From Abditibacterium sp. (GTDB taxonomy: Bacteria; Armatimonadota; Abditibacteriia; Abditibacteriales; Abditibacteriaceae), in NCBI GenBank assembly GCA_030448265.1, contig JAUJNG010000029.1, positions 1 to 49,614 on the forward strand: a stretch of DNA of 49,614 nucleotides, given 5' to 3'. This document shows positions 40,849 to 48,835 of the stretch, in pieces. Numbering within the stretch: position 1 is the first letter of the stretch; the number at the start of each line of letters is the position of its first letter. The position numbers were made by a program, and so were the translations under genes. The notes below the pieces were generated by a model. The model was not told where the DNA came from. It saw nothing but the letters and a program-made list of their open reading frames with translations, and made no database searches.

Positions 40849-41811
40849 ATGTCGCAGGAAATCGCCGTTATCGAAGCTGAAACCGTCGCGCCCATCGACT
40901 CGCTCGACGCTTTCGAGTGGTTTTTACAAATCGACGTGGCCAACGGCGACGCGACGCGCGATACCGTCGTCGCCTATCGGCGCGAAGTGGGCGCCTACAT
41001 CCTCTGGTGCGAGAAAAACGGCATCGACGCGCTCTTCGCTGGGCGCGACGATGTGGAACGCTACCGCGAAAGCCTCAAAAATCGCGGCATGGCGACCACG
41101 ACGCGCCAATCCAAACTTTCCATCGTGCGCCGCTTCTACGCCGCCGCGATTCGTCACGGACTGCTCGAAAAAAACCCCGCCGAGGGCGTGCGCGCCGGCA
41201 AGGACCTCACCGCGCCCGAAGACAAAATGCACGCGCTCGGACTGGGCGCGCTGGGAAAATTAGTCGCGGGGATTCCAGGTGATACGCTGGCCGGAGCGCG
41301 CGACCGCGCCATCGTCGGTCTCATGGCTCTGCACGGTCTGCGGCGCATCGAAGTCCATCGTCTGAACCACGAAAACCTGCGAAATGATGACCAGAGCGAA
41401 CCATTCTTGGAAGTCGAGGGCAAAGGCAGCAAAAAACGCCGCGTTTACTTGCGAACTGATACTCTCGCCGCGCTCGAAGCCTATTCCCACGCCAAATTCG
41501 CCGCGAAAATGCCCCTCGAAGGCGCGATTTTCGTAGCGCACGGCAACAACGGGCGCGGCAAACGATTATCGCGTCAGGCACTCAATGTGATTGTCGATAA
41601 ACATCTCGGCGCCGCCACGCTCAAACGCGCGGGGGTCTCCTGCCACGCTTTGCGCCACACTTTTGGCACGCTCAGCGTCGCGGGCGGCGCGAAAATTGAG
41701 CATCTGCGCGACGCAATGGGTCACGCCAAAATCGACACCACCAGCATTTATGTGCGCGCCGTCGAACGGGCGAAAAACAATCCGTCCAATTTTATCGATG
41801 TCGAGATTTAG
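40849..41811 (+). CDS. Tyrosine recombinase of the XerC/XerD type
   Basis: 320 residues. N-terminal SAM-like core-binding domain (about 18-110) and catalytic domain with Arg165 (LHGLRRIEVHRL), Lys192 (GKGSKKR), His266-x-x-Arg269 (CHALRHTFGT), His292 (MGHAKI) and Tyr301 (SIYVRA), all intact. Either a chromosome-dimer resolvase or the integrase of an element; the neighbouring IS array and repeats leave both open. No att site is apparent. It is divergent from the truncated leader at 40719-40815. Confidence 0.88.
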   Translation: MSQEIAVIEAETVAPIDSLDAFEWFLQIDVANGDATRDTVVAYRREVGAYILWCEKNGIDALFAGRDDVERYRESLKNRGMATTTRQSKLSIVRRFYAAAIRHGLLEKNPAEGVRAGKDLTAPEDKMHALGLGALGKLVAGIPGDTLAGARDRAIVGLMALHGLRRIEVHRLNHENLRNDDQSEPFLEVEGKGSKKRRVYLRTDTLAALEAYSHAKFAAKMPLEGAIFVAHGNNGRGKRLSRQALNVIVDKHLGAATLKRAGVSCHALRHTFGTLSVAGGAKIEHLRDAMGHAKIDTTSIYVRAVERAKNNPSNFIDVEI

Positions 41812-41816
41812 GGATG

Positions 41817-41927
41817 ATTTTCAACACAGAGGACGCGGAGAGATAGAGGGGGAACAGAGAGATTTGGGAAAGAACTTAAAAAACCCTCTGTTTTCCTCTG
41901 TCTCTCCGTGTCCTCTGTGTTGAAAAT
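41817..41927. repeat. CACAGAG palindrome, copy A
   Basis: A TTTTCAACACAGAGGACGCG arm and its complement about 25 bases away, starting 5 bases after the recombinase stop. First of four full copies and one half copy in 3.6 kb. Confidence 0.9.
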
Positions 41928-41955
41928 ATCAAATATAGTGAATAATTAAGAGCTT

Positions 41956-42861
41956 ATGAGCGAACCGCTTCTTTCCGTCCGCAACCTCGAAACCCAGTTT
42001 TTCACCGACGACGGCACCATCAAAGCCGTCGATAACATCTCCTTCGACCTCGCGCCGCGCGAAATTCTGGGCGTGGTGGGCGAATCCGGTTCGGGAAAAT
42101 CGGTGACGAGCCTTTCGGTTTTACGCCTGGTTTCGGCGCCAGGGAAAATCACGAATGGACAGATTTTGTGGAAAGGTCGCGATTTGCTCACGCTTTCCGA
42201 GCGCGAAATGCGCGCGATTCGCGGCGACGACATCGCGATGATTTTCCAGGAGCCGATGACCTCCCTCAACCCGCTTTACACCGTCGGCAATCACATTCAA
42301 GAGGCGCTTTTGCTGCATCAGGGCCTCAAAGGCAGCGCCGCGCGCGAGCGCGCCATTGCCGCGCTCGAAGAAGTCGGCATCCGCGACGCGCCGAGCCGCA
42401 TCGACGCTTATCCGCACCAATTGTCGGGCGGAATGCGCCAGCGCGTCATGATTGCGATTGCGCTCTCCTGCAATCCCGATTTGCTCATCGCCGACGAGCC
42501 GACAACCGCGCTCGATGTCACCGTTCAGGCCCGCATTCTCGATTTGATGCGAAGTCTGCGCGACGAAAAGCAGATGGCGATTTTGCTCATCACCCACAAC
42601 ATGGGCATCGTGGCCGAAATGTGCGACCGCGTTGCGGTGATGCATCAGGGCAAAATCGTCGAAATGGCGCCGATTAACGAAATTTTCGCCTCACCGCGCC
42701 ATCCCTACACGCAGCAGCTTCTCAAGTCGATTCCCACCCTCGACAGCGCGCCCAAAACGCAGTTGGCGACGGTTTCATGGCACCCGACGCCCGAACAAGC
42801 GCAAAACGCGCAGTTGGTGGAAGTGGAGGCGGGACACAGCGTTTCGGCGTGGGCGGTTTGA
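41956..42861 (+). CDS. Oligopeptide/dipeptide ABC transporter ATP-binding protein (DppD/OppD type)
   Basis: 301 residues. Walker A GESGSGKSVTSLS (36-48), Q-loop FQEPMTSLNPLYTVG, signature LSGGMRQRVMIA, Walker B LLIADEPTTALDVTVQA and the switch His in LLITHNMGIVAEM are intact. The oligopeptide C-terminal region is short, lacks the usual Cys cluster and ends EVEAGHSVSAWAV. It powers uptake of peptides or related solutes with its partner at 43484. No permease or binding protein is in the window. Confidence 0.93.
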   Translation: MSEPLLSVRNLETQFFTDDGTIKAVDNISFDLAPREILGVVGESGSGKSVTSLSVLRLVSAPGKITNGQILWKGRDLLTLSEREMRAIRGDDIAMIFQEPMTSLNPLYTVGNHIQEALLLHQGLKGSAARERAIAALEEVGIRDAPSRIDAYPHQLSGGMRQRVMIAIALSCNPDLLIADEPTTALDVTVQARILDLMRSLRDEKQMAILLITHNMGIVAEMCDRVAVMHQGKIVEMAPINEIFASPRHPYTQQLLKSIPTLDSAPKTQLATVSWHPTPEQAQNAQLVEVEAGHSVSAWAV

Positions 42862-42866
42862 AGGTT

Positions 42867-42970
42867 GTTTATTTCAACACAGAGGACACGGAGAGACAGA
42901 GGAAAACAGAGGTTTTTTGAATTTTCTCTTTTCTCCTCTGTCTCTCCGTGTTCTCTGTGTTGAAATAAAC
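42867..42970. repeat. CACAGAG palindrome, copy B
   Basis: 36-base arms (42867-42902, 42935-42970) with one mismatch, ending 22 bases before the GxxExxY gene. Confidence 0.93.
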
Positions 42971-42992
42971 GACTTGTAAAGACAAAACTCAA

Positions 42993-43433
42993 ATGCCTTT
43001 GATCATCCCCGATGAGCGAGTCGTAGCGCGCTGCAATGAGATCAGCGAGCAGATTATTGGTGCTGCTATTGAGGTGCATCGCCACTTCGGTTCGGGTCTT
43101 CTGGAATCGGCCTACGAGGGCGCTTTGGAACGGGAATTGGAACTGCGCGGTCTACGCTGCGAGCGCCAACTGATTTTGCCGGTGGAATACAAAGGGCGCC
43201 GTATGGAGCAGGGCTATCGCCTGGATTTGCGTGTGGAAAATCTTATCATCGTCGAATTGAAAGCCGTCGAGCGCGTCGAAACCGTTTATGAAACGCAGTT
43301 GCTGACATACCTTCGTCTGTCTCATCTCTACCTCGGTTTGATTCTCAATTTCGGCCAGCCGCGACTCAAAGACGGTATTTCGCGCGTCATCAACCCCCAG
43401 GAAGGCCACAACCTCACTCTTCTCACTCTGTAA
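42993..43433 (+). CDS. GxxExxY protein (PDDEXK-like nuclease fold)
   Basis: 146 residues. The namesake motif is GSGLLESAYEGAL (about 33-45); downstream QGYRLDLRVENLIIVELKAV (about 70-89) has the Asp...Glu-x-Lys arrangement of PDDEXK nucleases, and QLLTYLRLS is the following helix. Such proteins are widespread, often present in many copies per genome, and of unknown function. Flanked on the left by palindrome B and on the right, 2 bases after its stop, by half-palindrome C, and inserted between two ABC ATPase genes that are normally adjacent. Confidence 0.88.
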   Translation: MPLIIPDERVVARCNEISEQIIGAAIEVHRHFGSGLLESAYEGALERELELRGLRCERQLILPVEYKGRRMEQGYRLDLRVENLIIVELKAVERVETVYETQLLTYLRLSHLYLGLILNFGQPRLKDGISRVINPQEGHNLTLLTL

Positions 43434-43435
43434 AA

Positions 43436-43479
43436 TATCTCTGTTTCCCTCTGTCTCTTCGTGTTCTCTGTGTTCAAAC
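43436..43479. repeat. CACAGAG palindrome, half copy C
   Basis: Only the right arm (CTCTGTCTCTTCGTGTTCTC and flanks). With copy B it brackets the GxxExxY gene, as if one palindrome had been opened by it. Confidence 0.8.
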
Positions 43480-43483
43480 TGCC

Positions 43484-44296
43484 ATGCAACCCCTTCTCGA
43501 AGTTCGCAATCTCACCAAACATTTCCCCGCCAAAAGCGGCATGACGGGCAGCAGTGGAAACGTCGTCAAAGCCGTGGACGGCGTTTCCTTCGACATCGCG
43601 CAGGGCGAAGTTTTAGGTCTTGTCGGCGAATCGGGGAGCGGCAAATCCACGACAGGACGCCTCATTTTGCGCCTGCTCGAACCGACTTCGGGAAATGTCC
43701 ACTTCGAGGGCAAAGACGTGTTCGCGCTTCCCAAACACCAACTGCGCGAACTGCGAAAGGAGATGCAGATCGTCTTTCAAGACCCTTACGGCGCCTTCAA
43801 TCCGCGACTCACGGTGGGAAATATCATCGGCGAGGCGCTCGAACTGCGCGGCGTGCCCAAGGGCAACCGCGCCTCGACCGTCGCGCATTATCTCGAAATG
43901 GTGCAAATGCCCGCCAACGTCGCGAGCCGCTACCCGCACGAATTCTCCGGCGGACAGCGCCAGCGCATCGGCATCGCGCGCGCTCTGGCCGTCGAACCCA
44001 AATTCATCGTCGCCGACGAGCCGGTCTCCGCCCTCGATGTCTCGACACAGGCCGAAATCGTCAACCTGCTGCTCGATCTGCAAAAGCGGCTCAATCTGAC
44101 CATGCTTTTCATCTCCCACGATCTCAGCGTCGTGCGCGTGCTGTGCGACCGCGTTGCGGTGATGCAACACGGGCTTCTGGTCGAAGTCGCCGACTCGGAG
44201 CAGATTTTTCGCGCGCCGCAGCAGGAATACACCCGCGAACTGCTGGCGGCGGTGCCAATTCCCGATCCGGCGCGCGCACGGCGAAAAGCCGCTTAG
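43484..44296 (+). CDS. Oligopeptide/dipeptide ABC transporter ATP-binding protein (DppF/OppF type), short C-terminus
   Basis: 270 residues against about 320-330 usually. Walker A GESGSGKSTTGRL, Q-loop FQDPYGAFNPRLTVG, signature FSGGQRQRIGIARAL, Walker B FIVADEPVSALDVSTQA and LFISHDLSVVRVL are intact. It stops at PIPDPARARRKAA, just where the C-terminal solute-specific tail would begin, and palindrome D starts 4 bases later, so the tail may have been lost by repeat insertion. The ATPase core should still work. Confidence 0.92.
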   Translation: MQPLLEVRNLTKHFPAKSGMTGSSGNVVKAVDGVSFDIAQGEVLGLVGESGSGKSTTGRLILRLLEPTSGNVHFEGKDVFALPKHQLRELRKEMQIVFQDPYGAFNPRLTVGNIIGEALELRGVPKGNRASTVAHYLEMVQMPANVASRYPHEFSGGQRQRIGIARALAVEPKFIVADEPVSALDVSTQAEIVNLLLDLQKRLNLTMLFISHDLSVVRVLCDRVAVMQHGLLVEVADSEQIFRAPQQEYTRELLAAVPIPDPARARRKAA

Positions 44297-44300
44297 ATTT

Positions 44301-44392
44301 TTTAACACAGAGGACACGGAGAGACAGAGGAGAACAGAGAAAATTAAAAAAACCTCTGTTCTCCTCTGTCTCTCCGTGTCCTCTGTGTTGAA
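44301..44392. repeat. CACAGAG palindrome, copy D
   Basis: Near-perfect arms reading AACACAGAGGACACGGAGAG and complement, filling the gap between dppF-like and era. Confidence 0.92.
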
Positions 44393-44401
44393 ATGAACGC
44401 T

Positions 44402-45283
44402 ATGAAATCTGGATTTTGCACGCTCTGGGGCCGTCCCAACGCCGGAAAATCGACGCTGCTCAACGCGCTTCTGGGGCGCAAACACGTCATCGTCTCGCCG
44501 CGACCGCAAACCACGCGGCATCGCATCGCGGGCGTTTTGCACGGCGGCGACGAGTTTCAAATCGTCTTCCTCGACACCCCTGGCATTCACGAACCGCAGC
44601 ACAAACTCGGCGAAACCCTGGTCAAAAACGCCAAAGGCGCGCTTTCCGATGTCGAATGTGTGGTGTTCGTGGCCGACGCCACCGATTACCCGCACTCCGA
44701 CGACCATCGCGCCGCCAAACTGCTCGAAGGCATCAAGATTCCCGTCATTCTGGCCGTCAATAAAATCGACCGCGCGCCCAACCTCGCCGAAAATCGCAAG
44801 CGTTTCGAGAAACTCCATCCCTTCGATGCCGTTGTCGAAATTTCGGCGCTCGAAGGGACGGGACTGGAAGAACTCAAGCGCGAGATCATCCAGAGATTGC
44901 CCGATGGCGAGGCGTATTTCCCCGCCGACATGACCGGCGACCGTCCGCCCGAATTCCACATCGAAGAACTGATTCGCGAACAGGCCATGCTCCAACTGCG
45001 CGAGGAAGTGCCGCACTCCGTCGCGGTTGCCGTCGAGCAGATGGCGCCGCGCAAAAATGGCACGCTGTTCGTGGAAGCGATCATTTACGTCGAACGCGAA
45101 TCGCAAAAAGGCATCGTGGTGGGCGATGGAGGCGCGCGCATCAAGGAAATCGGGGCCAAAGCGCGCAAAGAAATCGAGGAAAGTCTGGGCCGCAGTGTGT
45201 ATCTCGAACTGCGCGCCAAAGTGCGCGACAAATGGCGCGACAACGAGACCTGGATTTCACGTCTGGGCTATTCGGAGAAGTAA
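44402..45283 (+). CDS. era: GTPase Era
   Basis: 293 residues. Era binds the 3' end of 16S rRNA and guides 30S maturation. G1 GRPNAGKSTLLNALLG, switch TTRHRI, G3 LDTPGIHEPQHKLGE, G4 VNKID and SALEG are followed by a KH domain (EEVPHSVAVAVEQM, KGIVVGDGGARIKEIGAKARKEIE). I prefer the ATG at 44402 (MKSGF, the family start) to the one at 44393, which lies at the edge of palindrome D. The stop codon is at the edge of palindrome E. Confidence 0.95.
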   Translation: MKSGFCTLWGRPNAGKSTLLNALLGRKHVIVSPRPQTTRHRIAGVLHGGDEFQIVFLDTPGIHEPQHKLGETLVKNAKGALSDVECVVFVADATDYPHSDDHRAAKLLEGIKIPVILAVNKIDRAPNLAENRKRFEKLHPFDAVVEISALEGTGLEELKREIIQRLPDGEAYFPADMTGDRPPEFHIEELIREQAMLQLREEVPHSVAVAVEQMAPRKNGTLFVEAIIYVERESQKGIVVGDGGARIKEIGAKARKEIEESLGRSVYLELRAKVRDKWRDNETWISRLGYSEK

Positions 45284-45377
45284 TTTCAACACAGAGAACA
45301 CAAAGAGACAGAGGAAAACAGAGAAAATTCAAAAACCCTCTGTTCCCCTCTATCTCTCCGTGTTCTCTGTGTTGAAT
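45283..45377. repeat. CACAGAG palindrome, copy E
   Basis: A more diverged copy (ACAGAGAACACAAAGAGACA arm) between era and the convergent VOC gene. Confidence 0.88.
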
Positions 45378-45384
45378 AAATGCC

Positions 45385-45747
45385 TTAAAGCTGCATAATC
45401 TCGAAGCGATTCCCATCCCCATCGAGCGCGAACAAATACCAGCTACCATTTGGCCTCTGCCCTGGCGCCTGCAAAATCTGCCCGCCGATTTCGGGAATCA
45501 AACGCGCGAAAGCGTGAATATCGTCGCCCACCAGCGCGAAATGCGGCGAGGGTTCGTGATTCCAGCCGTTGTAAGTGTGCAGTTCGTCGTCGGGCCACAG
45601 ATGCAGTTGGTTCGGCCCGAATTGCAGCCAGCGAATTTTGGGATTGATGGCGCTAATGCGCTCCATGCCCAGACTTTCGTAGAAACGCGCCGCCGCTTCG
45701 ACATCGGAAACCGGCAGTAAAATATGGTGCAGACCGAGAATTTTCAC
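45385..45747 (-). CDS. VOC superfamily (glyoxalase/bleomycin-resistance-like) protein
   Basis: About 120 residues from the GTG at 45747; an ATG at 45774 would add nine residues but overlap the divergent gene. GLHHILLPVSDVEAAARFYESLGM is the usual VOC opening, HFALVGDDIHAFARLI starts the second beta-alpha-beta-beta-beta unit, and FALDGDGNRFEIMQL is the metal-binding end (Glu). The His near the start and this Glu fit a metal site. Substrate unknown. Confidence 0.85.
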   Translation of the reverse strand: MKILGLHHILLPVSDVEAAARFYESLGMERISAINPKIRWLQFGPNQLHLWPDDELHTYNGWNHEPSPHFALVGDDIHAFARLIPEIGGQILQAPGQRPNGSWYLFALDGDGNRFEIMQL

Positions 45748-45761
45748 TCCAAGGATTTTAA

Positions 45762-46727
45762 ATGGATTCCACACCCGCCGCGCGTCTGAGCCGCGCGCTC
45801 GATTCGCTCGAAGGTTTGTCGGTCGGCGATGCGTTTGGCGAAGGCTTTTTCATGAGCTTTGAACTCGCCGCGCGCCTGCTGGAAAAGGACGAATTCGGCG
45901 AGGCTCCTTACGATTTTCAGGACGAATTCATCCGGCGCGAACTCATCGACGTGCGCCGAACCGAATTTATCGCCAAACCCTGGAAATGGACGGACGATAC
46001 GGCTCTGGCCCTCGAAATCGTCGCCAATTTGCGGGAATTCGACACCATCGAACCGAACGCGCTCGCCAGGGCATTTTCGCGGCGCTATGGGGCCGATCCG
46101 AGGCGCGGCTACGGCGGCGCGATGCACTCGCTCTTGCCCGCTTTGCAGTTGGGCGACTGGAACCTTCTCGCGCCGAGCCTCTTTGGTGGCACCGGCAGTT
46201 ACGGCAACGGCGCCGCGATGCGCGTCGCGCCGTTGGGTGCTTATTTCGCCGACGATCCCGATAAATGCGCCCAAAACGCCGCGCTTTCGAGTCGCGTCAC
46301 GCATTCCCATCCCGAAGGCATCGCGGGCGGCATCGCCGTTGCGATGGCGGCGTGTTTCGCGGCGCGCTCGCGGCAGTCGGGCGAGGAAATCGACTTGATG
46401 GGCGAAGTTTTGCCGTTCGTGCCCGCCAGCGAAACCAAAACGCGCCTCGAACAGGCCGCGCGGATGGAAAATGCGACGGGCGAGCAGGTCGCCGATTCGC
46501 TGGGCGCCGGTCACGAAGTCGCGGCCTACGACACCGCGCCGTTTTGCCTGTGGTGCGCGGCGCAGAGCCTCGAATACTTCGATGAAGCGTTGTGGGAAAC
46601 CGTTTCGGGCCTGGGTGACCGCGATACGACGTGCGCGATTGTGGGCGGCATCGTCGCGGCGCGAACCGGCGCGCAGGGCATTCCGCTTGAATGGCGGCAG
46701 AATCGGGAAGCGTTGGGCGAGTTTTAG
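45762..46727 (+). CDS. ADP-ribosylglycohydrolase family protein
   Basis: 321 residues with AAGGA 6 bases before the ATG. All-helical fold with two-Mg site: LEGLSVGDAFGEGF at the N-terminus, KWTDDTALALEIV (about 78-90), GNGAAMRVAPLGAYF, VTHSHPEGIAGGIAVAMA and GDRDTTCAIVGGIVAAR near the end, where most members have GDxDT. It removes ADP-ribose from proteins or hydrolyses related compounds; the target is unknown and no ADP-ribosyltransferase is seen nearby. Confidence 0.9.
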   Translation: MDSTPAARLSRALDSLEGLSVGDAFGEGFFMSFELAARLLEKDEFGEAPYDFQDEFIRRELIDVRRTEFIAKPWKWTDDTALALEIVANLREFDTIEPNALARAFSRRYGADPRRGYGGAMHSLLPALQLGDWNLLAPSLFGGTGSYGNGAAMRVAPLGAYFADDPDKCAQNAALSSRVTHSHPEGIAGGIAVAMAACFAARSRQSGEEIDLMGEVLPFVPASETKTRLEQAARMENATGEQVADSLGAGHEVAAYDTAPFCLWCAAQSLEYFDEALWETVSGLGDRDTTCAIVGGIVAARTGAQGIPLEWRQNREALGEF

Positions 46728-46783
46728 CCTAAAGGCACAAGGCGGGGCACGCTTTGAAAGGGAGGACGATTCCCAGATTTTCT

Positions 46784-47781
46784 ATGACACCTGCGACATC
46801 TTCCGCAACGTCCGTGGTGTTGCGGGCCAGAGCCGACCAGCTCTCGTTGTATTTTCGGCAAATCTATGCTTTGCTCCATGCAGGTGTAGGTCTTTCGTTT
46901 GTCCTCGCTTCGATGAGCGAACAAGGAACGACTTCCGCTTTGCGCCGCGCTTCGGTGCCAATGAGCCGCTCCGTTGCCTCGGGACACTTGTGGAGCGAGT
47001 CGATGAAAGACCATCCAGGACTTTTTTCGCCCTGACGGTTTCGGTCATCGCGGCGGCGGAAGCGGGCGGCTTTCTGGAACACGCGTGTTTGCTTTTGGCG
47101 CAAAACGCCGAACGGGAATACCAGATTCATCAGGCCATCAAACGCGAAGCGTGGTATCCCAAACTGTTGCTCTTTTTCTCGACCGTCATTGTCCCTTTGC
47201 CGTTGCGCCTCAACCTGGGCGGCACGGTGGTCTCGCTTGAGATGATCGACCAACTTCTCATCATTGTCGTGGTATGGGGACTGTGGAAAGGGGCGAATTT
47301 CCTCTGGCCGGTGGGAGCGTGCGGCGGGCCGATGCGCTACCGGATTGACGCCCTGCGTCTCAAAATGCCCTGGGCCGGAAAAACCATCCGCGCGCTCGCG
47401 GCAGCGAAGTTTTGTCATTTTCTGGGGTTGTGTTACGCGGCGGGCCTGAGCCTGCCTCGCGGCGTTTCTCTGGCGGCTGCGGCCTGCGGCAACGTGGTGA
47501 TCGCCCAGAACATCGCGGCCATTATTCCGGCTTTGGAGCGGGGAAGTTCGCTTTCCGAGGCTTTAATCTCAACCGGCGAGATTCCCATAACAACGGTGCC
47601 GCTGCTCCAAAGCGGCGAAATCAGCGGAGAATTGGACGCTCAACTCCAGGCCGCCGCGCGTTTTCTGGAAATGGACGCCGAAACGGCGATGCGCCAGACC
47701 GTCCTCGCGTTGGGAGTGGCGATTTTCCTCTTGGTGGCAGTCAAAATCGGCGCGCAGGTCATTCAGTTCTATCAACCGTGA
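46784..47781 (+). pseudogene. GspF/PilC-type inner-membrane secretion protein, frameshifted
   Basis: The first frame (from ATG 46784) gives LSLYFRQIYALLHAGVGLSFVLASM ... ESMKDHPGLFSP and hits a stop near 47035. The family continues in another frame as LTVSVIAAAEAGGFLEHACLLLAQNAEREYQ and runs to 47781. One base, probably a C of TCGCCC, is missing near 47033. Joined, it gives about 332 residues with both GspF domains (first about 20-115, second in 47350-47760) and three hydrophobic segments. PilC/GspF anchors the pilus or type II secretion platform, which fits the prepilin-like genes. Sequence error or true pseudogene cannot be told apart here. Confidence 0.8.
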
Positions 47782-47831
47782 AACGCGGGGAAAAAGCCCC
47801 TTGGACGACTCCCAAAACGAACTCCCCAATC

Positions 47832-47866
47832 AAAAAGCCGCCGAACCTTTCGATTCGACGGCTTTT
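47832..47866 (-). terminator. Hairpin terminator after tRNA-Ser
   Basis: AAAAGCCG(C/T)CGAA and its complement around a short loop, with A and T runs on both sides, 9 bases beyond the tRNA 3' end. It could also end the gspF transcript. Confidence 0.75.
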
Positions 47867-47874
47867 GAGTTGGA

Positions 47875-47964
47875 CGGAGAGAGAGAGATTCGAACTCTCG
47901 CGGCAGCTTACGCCACCCTACAGGTTTAGCAAACCCGCCCCTTCAGCCACTTGGGTATCCCTCC
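47875..47964 (-). tRNA. tRNA-Ser (anticodon GCU)
   Basis: 90 bases on the minus strand. Acceptor GGAGGGA pairs with TCTCTCC (one G-T), discriminator G. The anticodon loop TTTGCTAAA gives GCU, reading AGC/AGU. A long variable arm and the T loop TTCGAAT with GAGAG/CTCTC stem are as expected for a type II tRNA. The CCA end is not encoded. Confidence 0.95.
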
Positions 47965-47993
47965 AACAGGCGTGCCCGTGAGGGCAACGGAAA

Positions 47994-48452
47994 TTATAGC
48001 GAAATCGGGTTGCGAGGGGCAACAGGGGAAACTTCATGTCCCATCATCTGCGCCGTGAAAGTGAGCATTTCTTCTTCTCGAAACTGTGGGCAAATGCCTT
48101 TGGGAATGAAGACATTTGCCCCTTGGTAGCCATTGGTGTCGAAAAACGTCCAGCGCGTGCCGGTGTAGGCGGCACCGCCGTCCAGACGGTGTTCGACTTC
48201 TACTCTTTGCACTTGCGCCCAATGGATCATATGCCCGCCGCCATCAACGCCCTGCGCGTTCAAAACCAAGCGCGGTTTAAAAATGTCCTTCGTATAGCGA
48301 GCGAAACCGACGAAAAACAGACCCGCAAAGACACTTAAAACAGTTTTCTCGAAGAGAAAAGAGCGTGTCAGAGCAAACCACAAAAAACCTGCGCCCAGAA
48401 GACAGAAAAAAACGCAATTAAGGTGCGCGCAAAATATGAATGGGCACTCCAC
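47994..48452 (-). CDS. Small membrane protein, PH-like C-terminus
   Basis: Up to 152 residues. Two hydrophobic helices (about 12-31 and 37-52) are followed by a strand-rich part (RLVLNAQGVDGGGHMIHWAQVQRVEVEHRL) typical of bacterial PH-like domains of YcxB/YdbT type. It overlaps the next gene by 85 bases; the start could lie further in. Function unknown. Confidence 0.5.
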   Translation of the reverse strand: MECPFIFCAHLNCVFFCLLGAGFLWFALTRSFLFEKTVLSVFAGLFFVGFARYTKDIFKPRLVLNAQGVDGGGHMIHWAQVQRVEVEHRLDGGAAYTGTRWTFFDTNGYQGANVFIPKGICPQFREEEMLTFTAQMMGHEVSPVAPRNPISL

Positions 48453-48835
48453 ACTGTAAAGCTCTTGTTCGGTTTTCGGTTTTGAATTTTACGCTGTTCG
48501 AGAACAAGACGAAGCGCAGCAGTGGGCGACTTTTTCAAATTCGCTTTCCGTTTTGCAAGGAGCCATAACGATGCGGATAAACCCCCAACAACAATTCCAA
48601 CCCCCAATCTGAGCGCCAATTCTGCTTCTGACTCTGACCTGCCCGTGCGAAGGGAAAATTCAGGCGCCCACTCAACCAGTGCCACCGCAGAAATAAGGCT
48701 ATAAATGACGAAACAGAGGAATGGAGCCAAGTTGGTCAAATAACCTAACGGCTTTCCTTCAGGGCGCGGCAAACTTAGCGGCCCAACAGCGTTCTCGCCC
48801 ACTTTTCCAACTTCGTCGGGTTTTCCAGTTTCCAT
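48368..48835 (-). CDS. Small membrane protein of unknown function
   Basis: 155 residues. Polar, Pro/Gly-rich first 30, then hydrophobic helices at about 31-54, 79-93 and 137-155. Not recognised. Its start overlaps the 3' end of the kinase-like gene by 61 bases and its end overlaps the next small gene by 85; a frameshift joining the two small genes is possible. Confidence 0.45.
   Translation of the reverse strand: METGKPDEVGKVGENAVGPLSLPRPEGKPLGYLTNLAPFLCFVIYSLISAVALVEWAPEFSLRTGRSESEAELALRLGVGIVVGGLSASLWLLAKRKANLKKSPTAALRLVLEQRKIQNRKPNKSFTVWSAHSYFARTLIAFFSVFWAQVFCGLL

Noticed and set aside
40849..41811. Tyrosine recombinase as integrase of an integrative element covering the IS array
   Set aside because: No tRNA-end duplication or att-like direct repeat was found. 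The only tRNA (47875-47964) shows no repeated 3' end in the window.
43613..45106. A 497-codon minus-strand frame opposite the DppF-type gene and era
   Set aside because: Antisense to two clear genes and running through a palindrome; His/Arg-rich without any domain.
41817..45377. The repeated CACAGAG blocks considered as a CRISPR array
   Set aside because: Each unit is a palindrome pair at a gene boundary, spaced hundreds of bases apart by genes; no short regular spacers and no cas genes.
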